From positions 1 through 40,445 of the forward strand of contig DGIK01000020.1 of NCBI GenBank assembly GCA_002393195.1: a stretch of DNA of 40,445 bases. Direction: 5' to 3'. The number at the start of each line of letters is the position of its first letter. Within the stretch, counting starts at the first letter, position 1. Shown here in pieces: positions 25,656-34,012 of the stretch. This DNA is from Bacteroidales bacterium UBA3824. Lineage in GTDB: Bacteria > Bacteroidota > Bacteroidia > Bacteroidales > UBA3824. The translations under genes and the position numbers were made by a program. Under the pieces are notes generated by a model. The model did no database searches, was not told the DNA's origin, and saw only the letters and a list, made by a program, of their open reading frames with translations.

Positions 25656-28217
25656 ATGGCATACGAATGGTTCATAAGTTACAGGCGCAAGTCGGGCGGG
25701 GAAAATCAAGCCCGGCAAGTCGCAGAAATCTTGTCGAAATACGTTGGCGAAGACAAGGTTTTCTACGACAGGGTTTCTATGCGCGAAGGCAATTGGCGCG
25801 ACCAAATCAACGATGCACTTAACTCGGCGGAACATTTTGTTTTGCTCGTTAACGAAGCATCCGCCGCCGAAGACCAATCAAATAATATTGGCGGTTACAG
25901 ATATGAAATTGAATACGCGCTAAATTCTGAAAAACTAAAAAACAATCGTATAACAATCATCGCGTATGATAATGAAAGTTATAAAGCAGTAACAAAAGAG
26001 TTTTCCGATTTGAGTAGTGCCCAGAAAGTTACTTACTACGGCGAATACGCCAAAAATTTTGAGGAAAGGCTGTGCAAACATTTTGGGTTCGTGTACCAAA
26101 AACCATCTTCCGCCCCGACCGTAATCAAAAACATCGTCATCCCCGAAAACCTAATCTCGCGTCGCGATATGCTCGACAAACTCCACAATGAGTTCAAGAG
26201 CCACAAATGCGTGGTAGTCAGCGGCATTGGCGGCAGCGGAAAAACATCTTTGGCATATCTGTACGCAAAGGAACAGAATTTTAATAATATCGCTTGGGTA
26301 ATAGTCAACGGCAAAATCGAGGACGTTTTTGTGGACAAGATTGCGAGGTTGCTGTTAAAAAATGAAGACTATGAAGGATTTACAAGAATCAGCGACACCA
26401 AAACAAAACTCGACATTATCAAATCCGAACTGTCAAAAATCGAAGGCAAAAATCTCCTTGTTTTTGACGTCAACACCAACAACGAGGAAATCAAGCATGA
26501 AATCGAAACTAAAATCAACAACTACCTGCCATCAGGAAGTTGGAAAACACTTGTTTTGACGAGGACTGTCGCAGAAAATCCAAGTCGCTTCTCGACCATC
26601 AAAATGGACAAAATGGCGGCGGACGATGCGCAAAAATTGTTTTTGAACAATTGGACACGAACTAAAATAGTTTTCTCGCAAGACCAACTCGCCGAAATCA
26701 CAAAAGAACTCTATTATCATCCGCTTCTGATTGAGCAAACCGCAATTGTTTTCTCTAAAGGTTACGAAAAATCGGAGGAGGAAATCATATCCAAAATCAA
26801 GGAAAACAGCAAAATCAACAATCCCCGCACAAAGAAAATTTTGAGCGGCTTAGCCATTGAAGACAAGGAACAGCAAGATTTTTATATTTACACTTATCTC
26901 ATCAACCTCTGCAATATCGAAAACCTCTCGCCCGACGAAATAAATTTCCTCGCAGTCTATGTCACTTGGCCAGAAGAACCGATTGATTATGAAGTAATCA
27001 GCACACTTTTGCCCGACACGGACGAAACTCTCGATTCCCTCGTAGAAAAAGGAATCATTTCCCGCAACGACGACGACCAATTCTCCATCCACAGCCTTAT
27101 GGCTGACGTCATCCGCGAACAAATCAACATCAGCGAATTTGATTATTCAGAATATCTTGTCAATATCGCTAAAATTCTCCGTGACGACATAAAATCCGTC
27201 ACCTTGCACAAATACTCCAAATGCATCGCAAGTAGTTTTATCAACTACGGAATTTGTGGACGTATTGTTTTGTTCTATGCTTTTCTCAATCAATTGCTTC
27301 ACAACAATGATGTCATTCTCTATCAACTGCCAATGCCCGAATTATATCATGTAGCAAACGAATTTGAGAAAGACGCAGAACCAGACGACTTAGCCGGCTT
27401 GTATAATACCATAGCGAGAGTTGAGGAGTTCAAAAACAATCTGGACGATGCAAAAATGCATTATAAAAAGGCTTTGGAAGTAATAGAAGGTGCAGAAAAA
27501 AATGATAAAATATTGGAACATAAAGGCGCATTACTTCAAAACCTTGCAAAGCTCGAAGTAAACCTTGACGACACCGATTCCGCAAAAAAGCATTATGAAG
27601 AAGCGTTAGAAATAAAAAGAAAACTGCCGGAAACACAGAAGTATTTGAATAGTTTGGCAACTACCTTAGGCAACCTTGCTGGTCTCGAAGAAAAACATGG
27701 CGAGACTGATTCCGCGAAAAAGCATCGTGAAGAAGCGATTGAAATAAGGAGACAACTGCCGGAAACACCGCAGTATTTGGACTTATTGTCAAGCGCCATC
27801 AACAACCTTGCAATGCTCGAAGAAAAACTTGGCGACACCGATTCTGCAAAAAAGCATTATGAAGAAGCGGTGGAAGTAAATAGAAAACAGCTGAAACTGG
27901 CGGAAACTCCGATGTATTTGGATGGTTTGGCAACTTCCCTGAATAACCTCGCAATGCTCGAAAAAAACCTTGACGACACCGATTCCGCAAAAACACATTT
28001 TGAAGAAGCGGTGGAAAAAAGAAGGCAACTGCCGGAAACGCCGGAGTATTTGCATGATTTGGCAGACTCCTTGGCGGGGCTTGCAATGGTTGAAATAAAA
28101 CTTGGCGACATCAATTCCGTGAAAGAGCATTTGGAAGAAGGATTGGAAATTTCGCGACGAAGTGGAAATGAGGAAGCTATAAAGTTCTTTGAAGAAGTGC
28201 TCTCGCTATTCTCTTAA
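25656..28217 (+). CDS. TIR-NB-ARC-TPR protein (bacterial STAND/NLR-like immune receptor)
   Basis: The 853-residue protein has three parts. Residues 1-140 are a TIR domain (WFISYRRKSGG, KVFYDRVSMREGNWRDQI, HFVLLVNEAS, YRYEIEYAL); Glu84 is the likely NAD-cleaving residue. Residues of about 160-480 are an NB-ARC/STAND ATPase: Walker A GIGGSGKTS (about 190-198), Walker B NLLVFDVN, sensor TLVLTRT and HPLLIEQTA. Residues of about 580-850 are 44-residue TPR-like repeats with LAxLExxLxDTDSAKKHYEEA consensus, the probable sensor. STAND proteins oligomerise on ligand binding; TIR effectors then deplete NAD+ or make a signal, often killing the phage-infected cell. The next-door restriction system supports a defence role. 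The final codons overlap the right direct repeat and the stop of the convergent gene. Confidence 0.88.
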   Translation: MAYEWFISYRRKSGGENQARQVAEILSKYVGEDKVFYDRVSMREGNWRDQINDALNSAEHFVLLVNEASAAEDQSNNIGGYRYEIEYALNSEKLKNNRITIIAYDNESYKAVTKEFSDLSSAQKVTYYGEYAKNFEERLCKHFGFVYQKPSSAPTVIKNIVIPENLISRRDMLDKLHNEFKSHKCVVVSGIGGSGKTSLAYLYAKEQNFNNIAWVIVNGKIEDVFVDKIARLLLKNEDYEGFTRISDTKTKLDIIKSELSKIEGKNLLVFDVNTNNEEIKHEIETKINNYLPSGSWKTLVLTRTVAENPSRFSTIKMDKMAADDAQKLFLNNWTRTKIVFSQDQLAEITKELYYHPLLIEQTAIVFSKGYEKSEEEIISKIKENSKINNPRTKKILSGLAIEDKEQQDFYIYTYLINLCNIENLSPDEINFLAVYVTWPEEPIDYEVISTLLPDTDETLDSLVEKGIISRNDDDQFSIHSLMADVIREQINISEFDYSEYLVNIAKILRDDIKSVTLHKYSKCIASSFINYGICGRIVLFYAFLNQLLHNNDVILYQLPMPELYHVANEFEKDAEPDDLAGLYNTIARVEEFKNNLDDAKMHYKKALEVIEGAEKNDKILEHKGALLQNLAKLEVNLDDTDSAKKHYEEALEIKRKLPETQKYLNSLATTLGNLAGLEEKHGETDSAKKHREEAIEIRRQLPETPQYLDLLSSAINNLAMLEEKLGDTDSAKKHYEEAVEVNRKQLKLAETPMYLDGLATSLNNLAMLEKNLDDTDSAKTHFEEAVEKRRQLPETPEYLHDLADSLAGLAMVEIKLGDINSVKEHLEEGLEISRRSGNEEAIKFFEEVLSLFS
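27552..28138 (+). repeat. Tandem TPR-encoding DNA repeats (five units)
   Basis: Units starting at 27552, 27684, 27816, 27957 and 28089 are spaced 132, 132, 141 and 132 bases (44, 44, 47 and 44 codons). The segment reading GACACCGATTCCGCAAAA recurs nearly unchanged in most of them. The similarity is at DNA level, including third positions, pointing to recent expansion or recombination in the sensor domain. The 141-base unit has three extra codons. Confidence 0.85.
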
Positions 28218-28269
28218 AAATCCTCAATAACCTTGTACCGTTTCACCGACGGGAAGAATAGCATTTTTT
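28210..28269. repeat. 60-base direct repeat, right copy
   Basis: This is the partner of 25548-25607. It spans the last 8 bases of the TIR gene and the last 56 bases of the convergent 158-residue gene, whose intact 3' end it forms. The two copies lie 2662 bases apart and bracket the TIR gene and its promoter. Confidence 0.85.
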
Positions 28270-28690
28270 GTTTGATTTGGCTGATGGCGTTTTTTTCCTC
28301 TTTGTCGAAATTGTGGCGGTTGTCTTGCTGGTAGTTGACATGGAAATCGTACTCCGTCGGCTTTTCAGACCAGCGGTTGCCGGGGAATTTCTTGCATTTT
28401 ATGTCAAGTTTATGCGTCTTTGTGTCCATGGAGAACATGAAGACTCGTCCAACGTCATTGAACTCGTCCTGGGACATTATCGTTACACGCTTTTTGGTGT
28501 TTGAGATGACTTGCGTCGGGGAATAGTCCTTCATGACGGAATCAATGACCTTCTGCGCGGGCTTGAGTTCATCGCTGAGCTTCAAACCGCTTGTCTGTTC
28601 CGCAACTTTCGCCGGACCTATCATTTCCGCCACGAAAATCCCAATCGCCACAATGATTGCAAATGCTAATATGCCTGTGATTAATGTCAT
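28214..28690 (-). CDS. Small membrane-anchored protein of unknown function, 158 residues
   Basis: I recognise no family. One N-terminal transmembrane segment (residues 3-24, ITGILAFAIIVAIGIFVAEM) is followed by a soluble domain with charged helices and strands (VIDSVMKDYSPTQVIS, KKRVTIMSQDEF, RVFMFSMDTKTHKLDIKCKKF, YDFHVNYQQDNRHNF). The stop codon overlaps the stop of the TIR gene on the other strand. A 12-base palindrome AAACTGCAGTTT lies just before the ATG (28694-28705) and could be an operator. The C-terminal 18 residues are duplicated at the far side of the TIR gene. It may be a cargo partner of the TIR gene or simply the gene next to which the TIR gene landed. Confidence 0.75.
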   Translation of the reverse strand: MTLITGILAFAIIVAIGIFVAEMIGPAKVAEQTSGLKLSDELKPAQKVIDSVMKDYSPTQVISNTKKRVTIMSQDEFNDVGRVFMFSMDTKTHKLDIKCKKFPGNRWSEKPTEYDFHVNYQQDNRHNFDKEEKNAISQIKQKMLFFPSVKRYKVIEDF

Positions 28691-28816
28691 TTAAAACTGC
28701 AGTTTAAAATGTTTTTCATCATTTTCCATGCAAAAATAATGCCCTCCACGCCGTTTATGCAACATTTCCGCATTTATTTGATACGTTTTTGAAAGTATGT
28801 TGACGATGTGAATTGC

Positions 28817-28824
28817 TAAATTTG
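28817..28824 (+). promoter_or_regulatory. Possible -7 element for the GH98 gene
   Basis: TAAATTTG lies 23 bases before the ATG at 28847. The nearest TTTG upstream (28788-28791) leaves a 25-base spacer, longer than usual, so the promoter is uncertain. Confidence 0.4.
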
Positions 28825-28846
28825 CAAAAATTTAATCCTAAACAAT

Positions 28847-30412
28847 ATGAAGCGAAAATTTTTCTTATTAGCAATTCTACTGACGGCGTTTGTGCAGGGC
28901 TTGTTTGCTCAGCAACGCCGTCCCATCGACAACGAACACCCGATGTGGTTTATCCACGTGGATGTGTGGTATCAGGCGGATCCTCAAAAAATCATCGACC
29001 TCATACCCGACGACATCAAGCCCTATGTGTGCCTGAACCTGAGCCTTTCATGCGGATACGACAAGGACAGGAATGTCTATAAAATGCCGCAACAGGCTGT
29101 GCGCACCTACAAGTCGTGGGCTACGGTCTGCCAACTGAACGGTATGTGGTTTTCATGCCAACCGGCGAGCGGCGGACACACTCACATCCAGGACAACGAC
29201 CTCGAGACCTTTGAATATTTCTTCAAGCAATACCCCAACTTCCTCGGATGGAACTACGCCGAACAGTTTTGGGGATTTGACGAGGGCGGCGACCTGAGCT
29301 CTTCGCCTCAAGCCACAAGGCTGGCTCTGTTTGCAAACCTCGTGGAGATGTCCCACAAATACGGCGGTCTCCTCACAGTGTCCTTCTGCGGCAATGTTTG
29401 GAGCCATCCGCTCAACCCCGTCGGAATGATGAAACGCGAGCCAAAACTCTTGGAGGCTTGTCAGAAATATCCCGAGGCAATCCTCTGGCTTTATAAATAC
29501 ACCACGTCAAGTTGTTTCTACAACAACGAGAGCGTTTCATTCTCGCCGTTCATCAGCGGCCTCGCCAACAATTACGGCGTCCGTTATGACAATTGCGGCT
29601 GGAATGGAGCGTTGGACGGAATCCTCGGCGAAAAGCACGGCAAGACCTACCCCGCGTCGGCTGGCGTCGGCACTGTCTTGGAACAGACCGGCATCAACGG
29701 CGGCGCAGTTTGGGACGGCCCCGAATTGACTTGGCGCGAAGAATGTTTCCACGAGGTATGGCAGTCGGATGCAGAAGGCGGCTACAAACGCAGAAACTGG
29801 GCGCAGTTTGACAATTTCAAGGGCGTTTGGGCTGATATGTTCCGCAAGGTAATCGACGGCACTGTGCACATTCCGAGCCGCGAGGAGGTAATTGACCGTA
29901 TGAAAATCGTGGTCATCAACGACATCAACGATGGCAACGACGAGCAAAAATACGCCGCTTGGGGCGACCTCTACGACGGTCTTTATAAACAGGACGACCC
30001 TTTCAACCGTGGCAACGGTCAGTGGATGGACAATTTCTGTTATTTCAAGAAGACAGGACGTTACGCCACAATTCCCATTTGTATCGGTCTGTACGACGAC
30101 CTCGCAAAGTCGATTCCTGTCCAAGTGAAAAAATCCGAATACAGGACGCGCTGGGCTAATCAGGCTGCAAAGGTTGAGGATTTCAACGCCCAATACCCCG
30201 AAATCTCCACGGGCGACCTTTTTGTGGCTCGCACTAAAAATCAACTCGTGGCTTACACGCCTTATACTTACCTCAACAAGAAGACCACGGCACAGGCTTC
30301 GATTCCGTTGCAGTACAACACTTGCGACGAACTCTCGCTGAATTTCAACAAGTTGTCGGGCGGTCTTGTTCGCGAGTATAATGACCATATTGATTTTTAC
30401 CTCAACAACTAA
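28847..30412 (+). CDS. Glycoside hydrolase family 98, catalytic part, cut short by an in-frame TAA
   Basis: The 521-residue product begins with a signal peptide (ending GLFAQ). The catalytic domain shows the GH98 pattern: HPMWFIHVDVWYQADPQKI, PYVCLNLSLSCGYDK, CQPASGGHTHI, FLGWNYAEQFWGFDEGG with a candidate catalytic Glu, and WDGPELTWREE. GH98 enzymes are endo-acting; characterised members cut blood-group glycans or highly substituted glucuronoarabinoxylan. The frame ends at TAA 30410-30412 inside the C-terminal GH98 domain (DFYLNN-stop), and the same frame then stays open for another 562 codons. The truncated product lacks the binding module and secretion tail, so it would probably not reach the cell surface. 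Either it is a nonsense-broken gene or the stop is a sequence error. Confidence 0.85.
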   Translation: MKRKFFLLAILLTAFVQGLFAQQRRPIDNEHPMWFIHVDVWYQADPQKIIDLIPDDIKPYVCLNLSLSCGYDKDRNVYKMPQQAVRTYKSWATVCQLNGMWFSCQPASGGHTHIQDNDLETFEYFFKQYPNFLGWNYAEQFWGFDEGGDLSSSPQATRLALFANLVEMSHKYGGLLTVSFCGNVWSHPLNPVGMMKREPKLLEACQKYPEAILWLYKYTTSSCFYNNESVSFSPFISGLANNYGVRYDNCGWNGALDGILGEKHGKTYPASAGVGTVLEQTGINGGAVWDGPELTWREECFHEVWQSDAEGGYKRRNWAQFDNFKGVWADMFRKVIDGTVHIPSREEVIDRMKIVVINDINDGNDEQKYAAWGDLYDGLYKQDDPFNRGNGQWMDNFCYFKKTGRYATIPICIGLYDDLAKSIPVQVKKSEYRTRWANQAAKVEDFNAQYPEISTGDLFVARTKNQLVAYTPYTYLNKKTTAQASIPLQYNTCDELSLNFNKLSGGLVREYNDHIDFYLNN

Positions 30413-32098
30413 CGCTCCGACACGACCACAGCGCGTGAAGACATCATTACTATAAAAGGTGCTTCCACGCGCCCGTCTTTCACGCTCACCAAGCGCAACA
30501 ACACTGCCTGCACAACGACTGAAAACTGGGCTGACGGCATCTACACGCTCACCGTGAAGCACTGCGGGCCTTTGGATATTACCGTTAATTGCTCCGGCAA
30601 CAACACCCGCCCCGAAGCACCGATTGCAAAGGCTCTCTCGCTGCCCAAACAGCCCGAAGCATACCACGGACCCATTATGATTGAGGCTGAAGATATGGAT
30701 TTCAAGAGCATAAGAAATTGTTGCACAAGCCCTTACAACTTCTATCCAAGCATTGTTGGACACGCTGGCAATGGTTTGGTGGATATGGGAACCAACAAAA
30801 ACGGTTCGCTCCGTCATCAACTCACTCTCAAAGAGGCTGGCGACTACCGCATTGCTGTCCGCTACCTCAACACCTCAAAGGCTGGCAACCTCACAGTGAT
30901 TGTAAACGGCAACGAACAGACCATCCCCGTAGAAAAGGCGGCGTCCAACGAGTGGAAGAAGTCAGTATTTAACGCTCCACTCGTGGCAGGTGTTAACGAA
31001 TTGAAAATCAACAACACCGAAGGCATTTCAATCATCATCGACCAAGTAATCTACACTCCGGCGGATGTTGAGGACGAAAAATTTGTAGTTACAATGCGCC
31101 AAGCCGAGCAAGGCGGCACGGTAACAGCCGACAAGACCGTTGTAGCCGAGGGCGAGACCGTGAAACTCACCGTAAACGCCGATGAAGGCTGGCAACTCGT
31201 TGAACTCCGCGTCATTAATTCTGTATATTTCACGCAAGGCAAGAAAATCCCCGTAACTGCCGGAGATACAGAGGTTTCGTTCCAAATGCCCGACGACAAC
31301 TGGACTATCCTCCCCGTATTCAAGGAGACATCGGCAATTACCAAGACAGACTACAACAATGTAACTGCGGGCGCATTGCCGGAAGGTTGGCGTTGCACAC
31401 AGGAAAACAACGAAATCCACGCATATCCAACCACTTACGGCAGCGGAGCGCGTATGATGAGCGGTTTTGGCGGCTATCAGGGCAAGGGTCTCTATTGGCG
31501 CGAGGTGAGCGCAGAATACGGTCAACTCTCAAAATATCCCCTCGAACTCGGCGCAGGCGAATACAAACTCACATTTACAATGGCGGCGTGGAAGGGCGAA
31601 CCATCCTTCAAGGCTGAAATCATTGATTTGGCAACCGGCAACGCCATCGCATCGTCGGACGTTTATGCCGCAAAGCCAAACGCAAACGGCAACACTTCGG
31701 CAGACCTCTCCACGGCTGAAACTCACGAATTGACCTTCACCGTCAACGCCAAAAACAAGTTTGTAATCCGTTTCAGCAACCAAAGCGCGGCGGGCGGCGG
31801 TCTCCGCGAGTTTTTGCTATTGGCTTGCAAGGTAAACCTCATCGAAGCCCACGAAGAGCCTGAGCCGACCCCGGTATCTGAAGTCATCGACCTTCTCGGC
31901 GGCATCCGCGTCTGGTCTTACGAAAAGACTATCTTCATCGAATCGCAGCCCGACACCGATTATCAAATCTTTGACATCAACGGCCGACTCATTCAAAAAG
32001 GCACAACCCGCTCCGACCGCGAAGAAATCTTCATCAACCGCAGCACCGGCATCGCAATCGTCAGAATCGGCGAAAGGAGTTTCAAGGTGATGTATTAA
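30413..32098 (+). pseudogene. C-terminal part of the GH98 protein: CBM-like, sandwich and type IX sorting domains
   Basis: The sequence continues in the same frame as the GH98 gene, with no further stop until 32096-32098. It starts with RSDTTAREDIITIKG and TLTVKHCGPLDITVNCSG, which complete the GH98 C-terminal domain. A carbohydrate-binding-like module follows (IEAEDMDFKSI, GNGLVDMGTNKNG, GDYRIAVRYLN), then a Big/FIVAR-like repeat (GGTVTADKTVVAEGETVKL), a beta-sandwich, and a C-terminal tail (IFIESQPDTDYQIFDINGR, GIAIVRIGERSFKV) resembling the type IX secretion sorting domain. It has no signal peptide or convincing start of its own (a GTG at 30554 at best). One base change from TAT or TAC would restore a 1083-residue protein. 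Confidence 0.8.
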
Positions 32099-32115
32099 TC
32101 AATGCATAATGCATA

Positions 32116-32157
32116 ATTAGGAATTAGGAATTAGAAATTAGAAATTAGGAATTAGGA
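32116..32157. repeat. Tandem 7-base repeats (ATTAGRA x6) after the GH98 gene
   Basis: Six copies of ATTAGGA or ATTAGAA run head to tail, preceded by two copies of ATGCATA (about 32102-32115). The same ATGCATA word and 7-base period occur on the other side of the next gene (33836-33863). Confidence 0.85.
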
Positions 32158-32175
32158 ATTAATAATTTCAAAATT

Positions 32176-32224
32176 CACCGCCGATTTCCTCTGTGATGAG
32201 GAGATTGGCGGTGTTGTTTTTTTT
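32176..32224 (+). terminator. Rho-independent terminator after the GH98 locus
   Basis: CACCGCCGATTTCCTC (32176-32191) and GAGGAGATTGGCGGTG (32198-32213) form a 16-base stem with two G-T wobbles and a six-base loop, followed by eight T. Confidence 0.9.
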
Positions 32225-32253
32225 GGGGATTAAGAAATAATTGTTTATATTTG
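32222..32253 (+). promoter_or_regulatory. Promoter of the AAA-ATPase/PD-(D/E)XK gene
   Basis: TTTG (32222-32225) and TATATTTG (32246-32253) have a 20-base spacer. The -33 overlaps the T-run of the preceding terminator. The expected start is near 32260, 14 bases before the ATG. Confidence 0.7.
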
Positions 32254-32273
32254 CATCAAAATTTTAATCGATT

Positions 32274-33836
32274 ATGCGCGAATTTAATACAACGGGAACT
32301 TGTTACCCCGACGAACATTATATGGTGGACATCACTAAACGGCTCGAAATCATTGAACAGAAAGTTGCCAAGGGCGAATATATCACCATCAACCGTGGAC
32401 GGCAATACGGAAAGACTACCACACTTTACCACTTGACGCAGCGGTTGAGCAATAATTATGTCGTTTTTTCAATAAGTTTTGAGCGGATGGGCGACACAGA
32501 ATTTGCAACGGAAGATTCGCTTACGTACTATCTATTGGACAGGCTCAGGCTGAAATTCAGGACTGTCAAAAACCTGAACGATTATGTAAAAAACACAATA
32601 ACAAAACTTGTCGGGGACAATGCTGCAAATAAGAAAATTGATTTTTCGGTGTTTGATGAATTGATACCCGATATTTGCGAACAATCTGACAAGCCTGTCG
32701 TGCTGATAATCGACGAGGTGGACAGCGCAAGTAATTATGAATCATTCATAAAACTTCTGCGGCTTTTGCGCGACAAGTATCTGCACCGTAGAGAGTTGCC
32801 GACTTTCAAATCCGTAATTCTTGCCGGAGTTTACGACATCAAAAACCTGAAACTCAAAGTCCGTCCCGAAAGCGAACATCAGTACAATAGTCCGTGGAAC
32901 ATCGCCGTGCCGTTTGACGAGGACATGTCGTTGTCGAAAAGCGGCGTCGAACAAATGCTCTCCGAATACGAAGCCGACCACAATACAGGTATGGACACCG
33001 CTGAAATGGCGCAACTAATCACTGATTACACGTCTGGCTATCCGTTTTTTGTGTCGAGGCTGTGCCAATTGATTGATAATCACAAATTGGAATGGAACAG
33101 AGACGGATTGATAAAAGCGGTAAAAATATTGCTCGATGAGAAGAACACATTTTTTGACGATTTGGCGAAAAAGTTGGAAGACTACCCAAAAATGAAGGAA
33201 CTTTTGAAGGGCATCCTTTATAGAGGTTTCGAGGAGAGTTTCAATACTTACTACAAGCATATCGAAATCGCGGCGATGTTCAATTACATAAAGAATGTAA
33301 ACGGCAAGGTTGCAATTTTCAACCGAATCATTGAAACGTGGATGTACAATCTCTTTATGACCGAGGAACAGATTGAAAACCGGCTTTACGACCAAGGCAG
33401 CATCGAAAAAAATCAGTTTGTTGAAAACGGAGTGCTGAAAATGGACAAGATTCTCGAACGGTTTGCGGTGCATTTCAACGACATTTATGGGGGAGAGGAG
33501 CAAACATTCAAGGAGGAGGAAGGACGTCGATATTTTATGCTCTACATCAAGCCAATTATCAATGGCACAGGCAATTACTATATCGAAGCCCAAACCCGCG
33601 ACCGCTCCCGCACCGATATGATTATCGACTACCTCGGCACTCAGTACATCATCGAAATGAAAATTTGGCGCGGCAACGCCTACAACGAGCGCGGCGAGCA
33701 ACAACTCACCGAATACCTCGACTATTACCACGTCAAAAAGGGATATATGTTGAGTTTCTGTTTCAATCAGAAAAAAGCATCGGGAGTGCGCACTATCAAA
33801 TACGGCGACAAGGAGATTGTGGAAGCCGTAGTGTAA
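32274..33836 (+). CDS. AAA-ATPase-like protein with C-terminal PD-(D/E)XK nuclease-like domain
   Basis: The 520-residue protein belongs to the predicted AAA-ATPase family that is abundant in Bacteroidota. The N-terminal ATPase has a Walker A-like NRGRQYGKTTTLY (about 40-52) and Walker B VVLIIDEVDSA, followed by an AAA_14-like lid and a helical middle. The last 110 residues have a nuclease-like core: RSRTDMIIDYLGTQYIIEMKIWRG, in which Asp and Glu-x-Lys are the catalytic set. The biological role is not established; the combination of an NTPase switch with a nuclease, and variable location in genomes, suggests mobile or defence function. It has its own promoter and is bracketed by similar repeat-plus-terminator modules. 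Confidence 0.85.
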   Translation: MREFNTTGTCYPDEHYMVDITKRLEIIEQKVAKGEYITINRGRQYGKTTTLYHLTQRLSNNYVVFSISFERMGDTEFATEDSLTYYLLDRLRLKFRTVKNLNDYVKNTITKLVGDNAANKKIDFSVFDELIPDICEQSDKPVVLIIDEVDSASNYESFIKLLRLLRDKYLHRRELPTFKSVILAGVYDIKNLKLKVRPESEHQYNSPWNIAVPFDEDMSLSKSGVEQMLSEYEADHNTGMDTAEMAQLITDYTSGYPFFVSRLCQLIDNHKLEWNRDGLIKAVKILLDEKNTFFDDLAKKLEDYPKMKELLKGILYRGFEESFNTYYKHIEIAAMFNYIKNVNGKVAIFNRIIETWMYNLFMTEEQIENRLYDQGSIEKNQFVENGVLKMDKILERFAVHFNDIYGGEEQTFKEEEGRRYFMLYIKPIINGTGNYYIEAQTRDRSRTDMIIDYLGTQYIIEMKIWRGNAYNERGEQQLTEYLDYYHVKKGYMLSFCFNQKKASGVRTIKYGDKEIVEAVV

Positions 33837-33863
33837 TTCATAATTCATAATTCATAATGCATA
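33836..33863. repeat. Tandem 7-base repeats (ATTCATA x3, ATGCATA)
   Basis: Three copies of ATTCATA and one ATGCATA start at the stop codon of the AAA-ATPase gene. They mirror the 7-base tandem array on its upstream side. Confidence 0.8.
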
Positions 33864-33870
33864 ATTAAAA

Positions 33871-33916
33871 AAATCACCGCCATTTTCCCCTCGGAAAATC
33901 GGCGGTGATTTTTTTT
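33871..33916 (+). terminator. Rho-independent terminator after the AAA-ATPase gene
   Basis: ATCACCGCC-ATTTTCC pairs with GGAAAAT-C-GGCGGTGAT (one bulged base), followed by eight T. The CACCGCC stem is the same as that of the terminator at 32176. The remaining gap to the SusC gene (33917-34154) holds the phased repeats and promoter listed separately; nothing else is seen. Confidence 0.9.
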
Positions 33917-34012
33917 GTCTTTTCATAAAAATTTTCATCATTTTCCCTCCTTGCGTACCCATTTTTTAGTCGTGAAGTACCAAAAACGTGCCTACAAGCC
34001 GTATATTGGGGC

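Noticed and set aside
27552..28138. CRISPR array
   Set aside because: The regular repeats are in frame, 132 bases long, and encode TPR helices; there are no short spacers and no cas genes.
30410..30412. Stop-codon readthrough or an alternative genetic code
   Set aside because: TAA ends many intact genes in this window, and the sequence after it does not resemble known readthrough contexts.
29537..30820. 427-codon minus-strand frame across the GH98 stop codon
   Set aside because: Considered as an explanation for the GH98 break, but it has no motifs and the plus-strand GH98 domains on both sides are clear.
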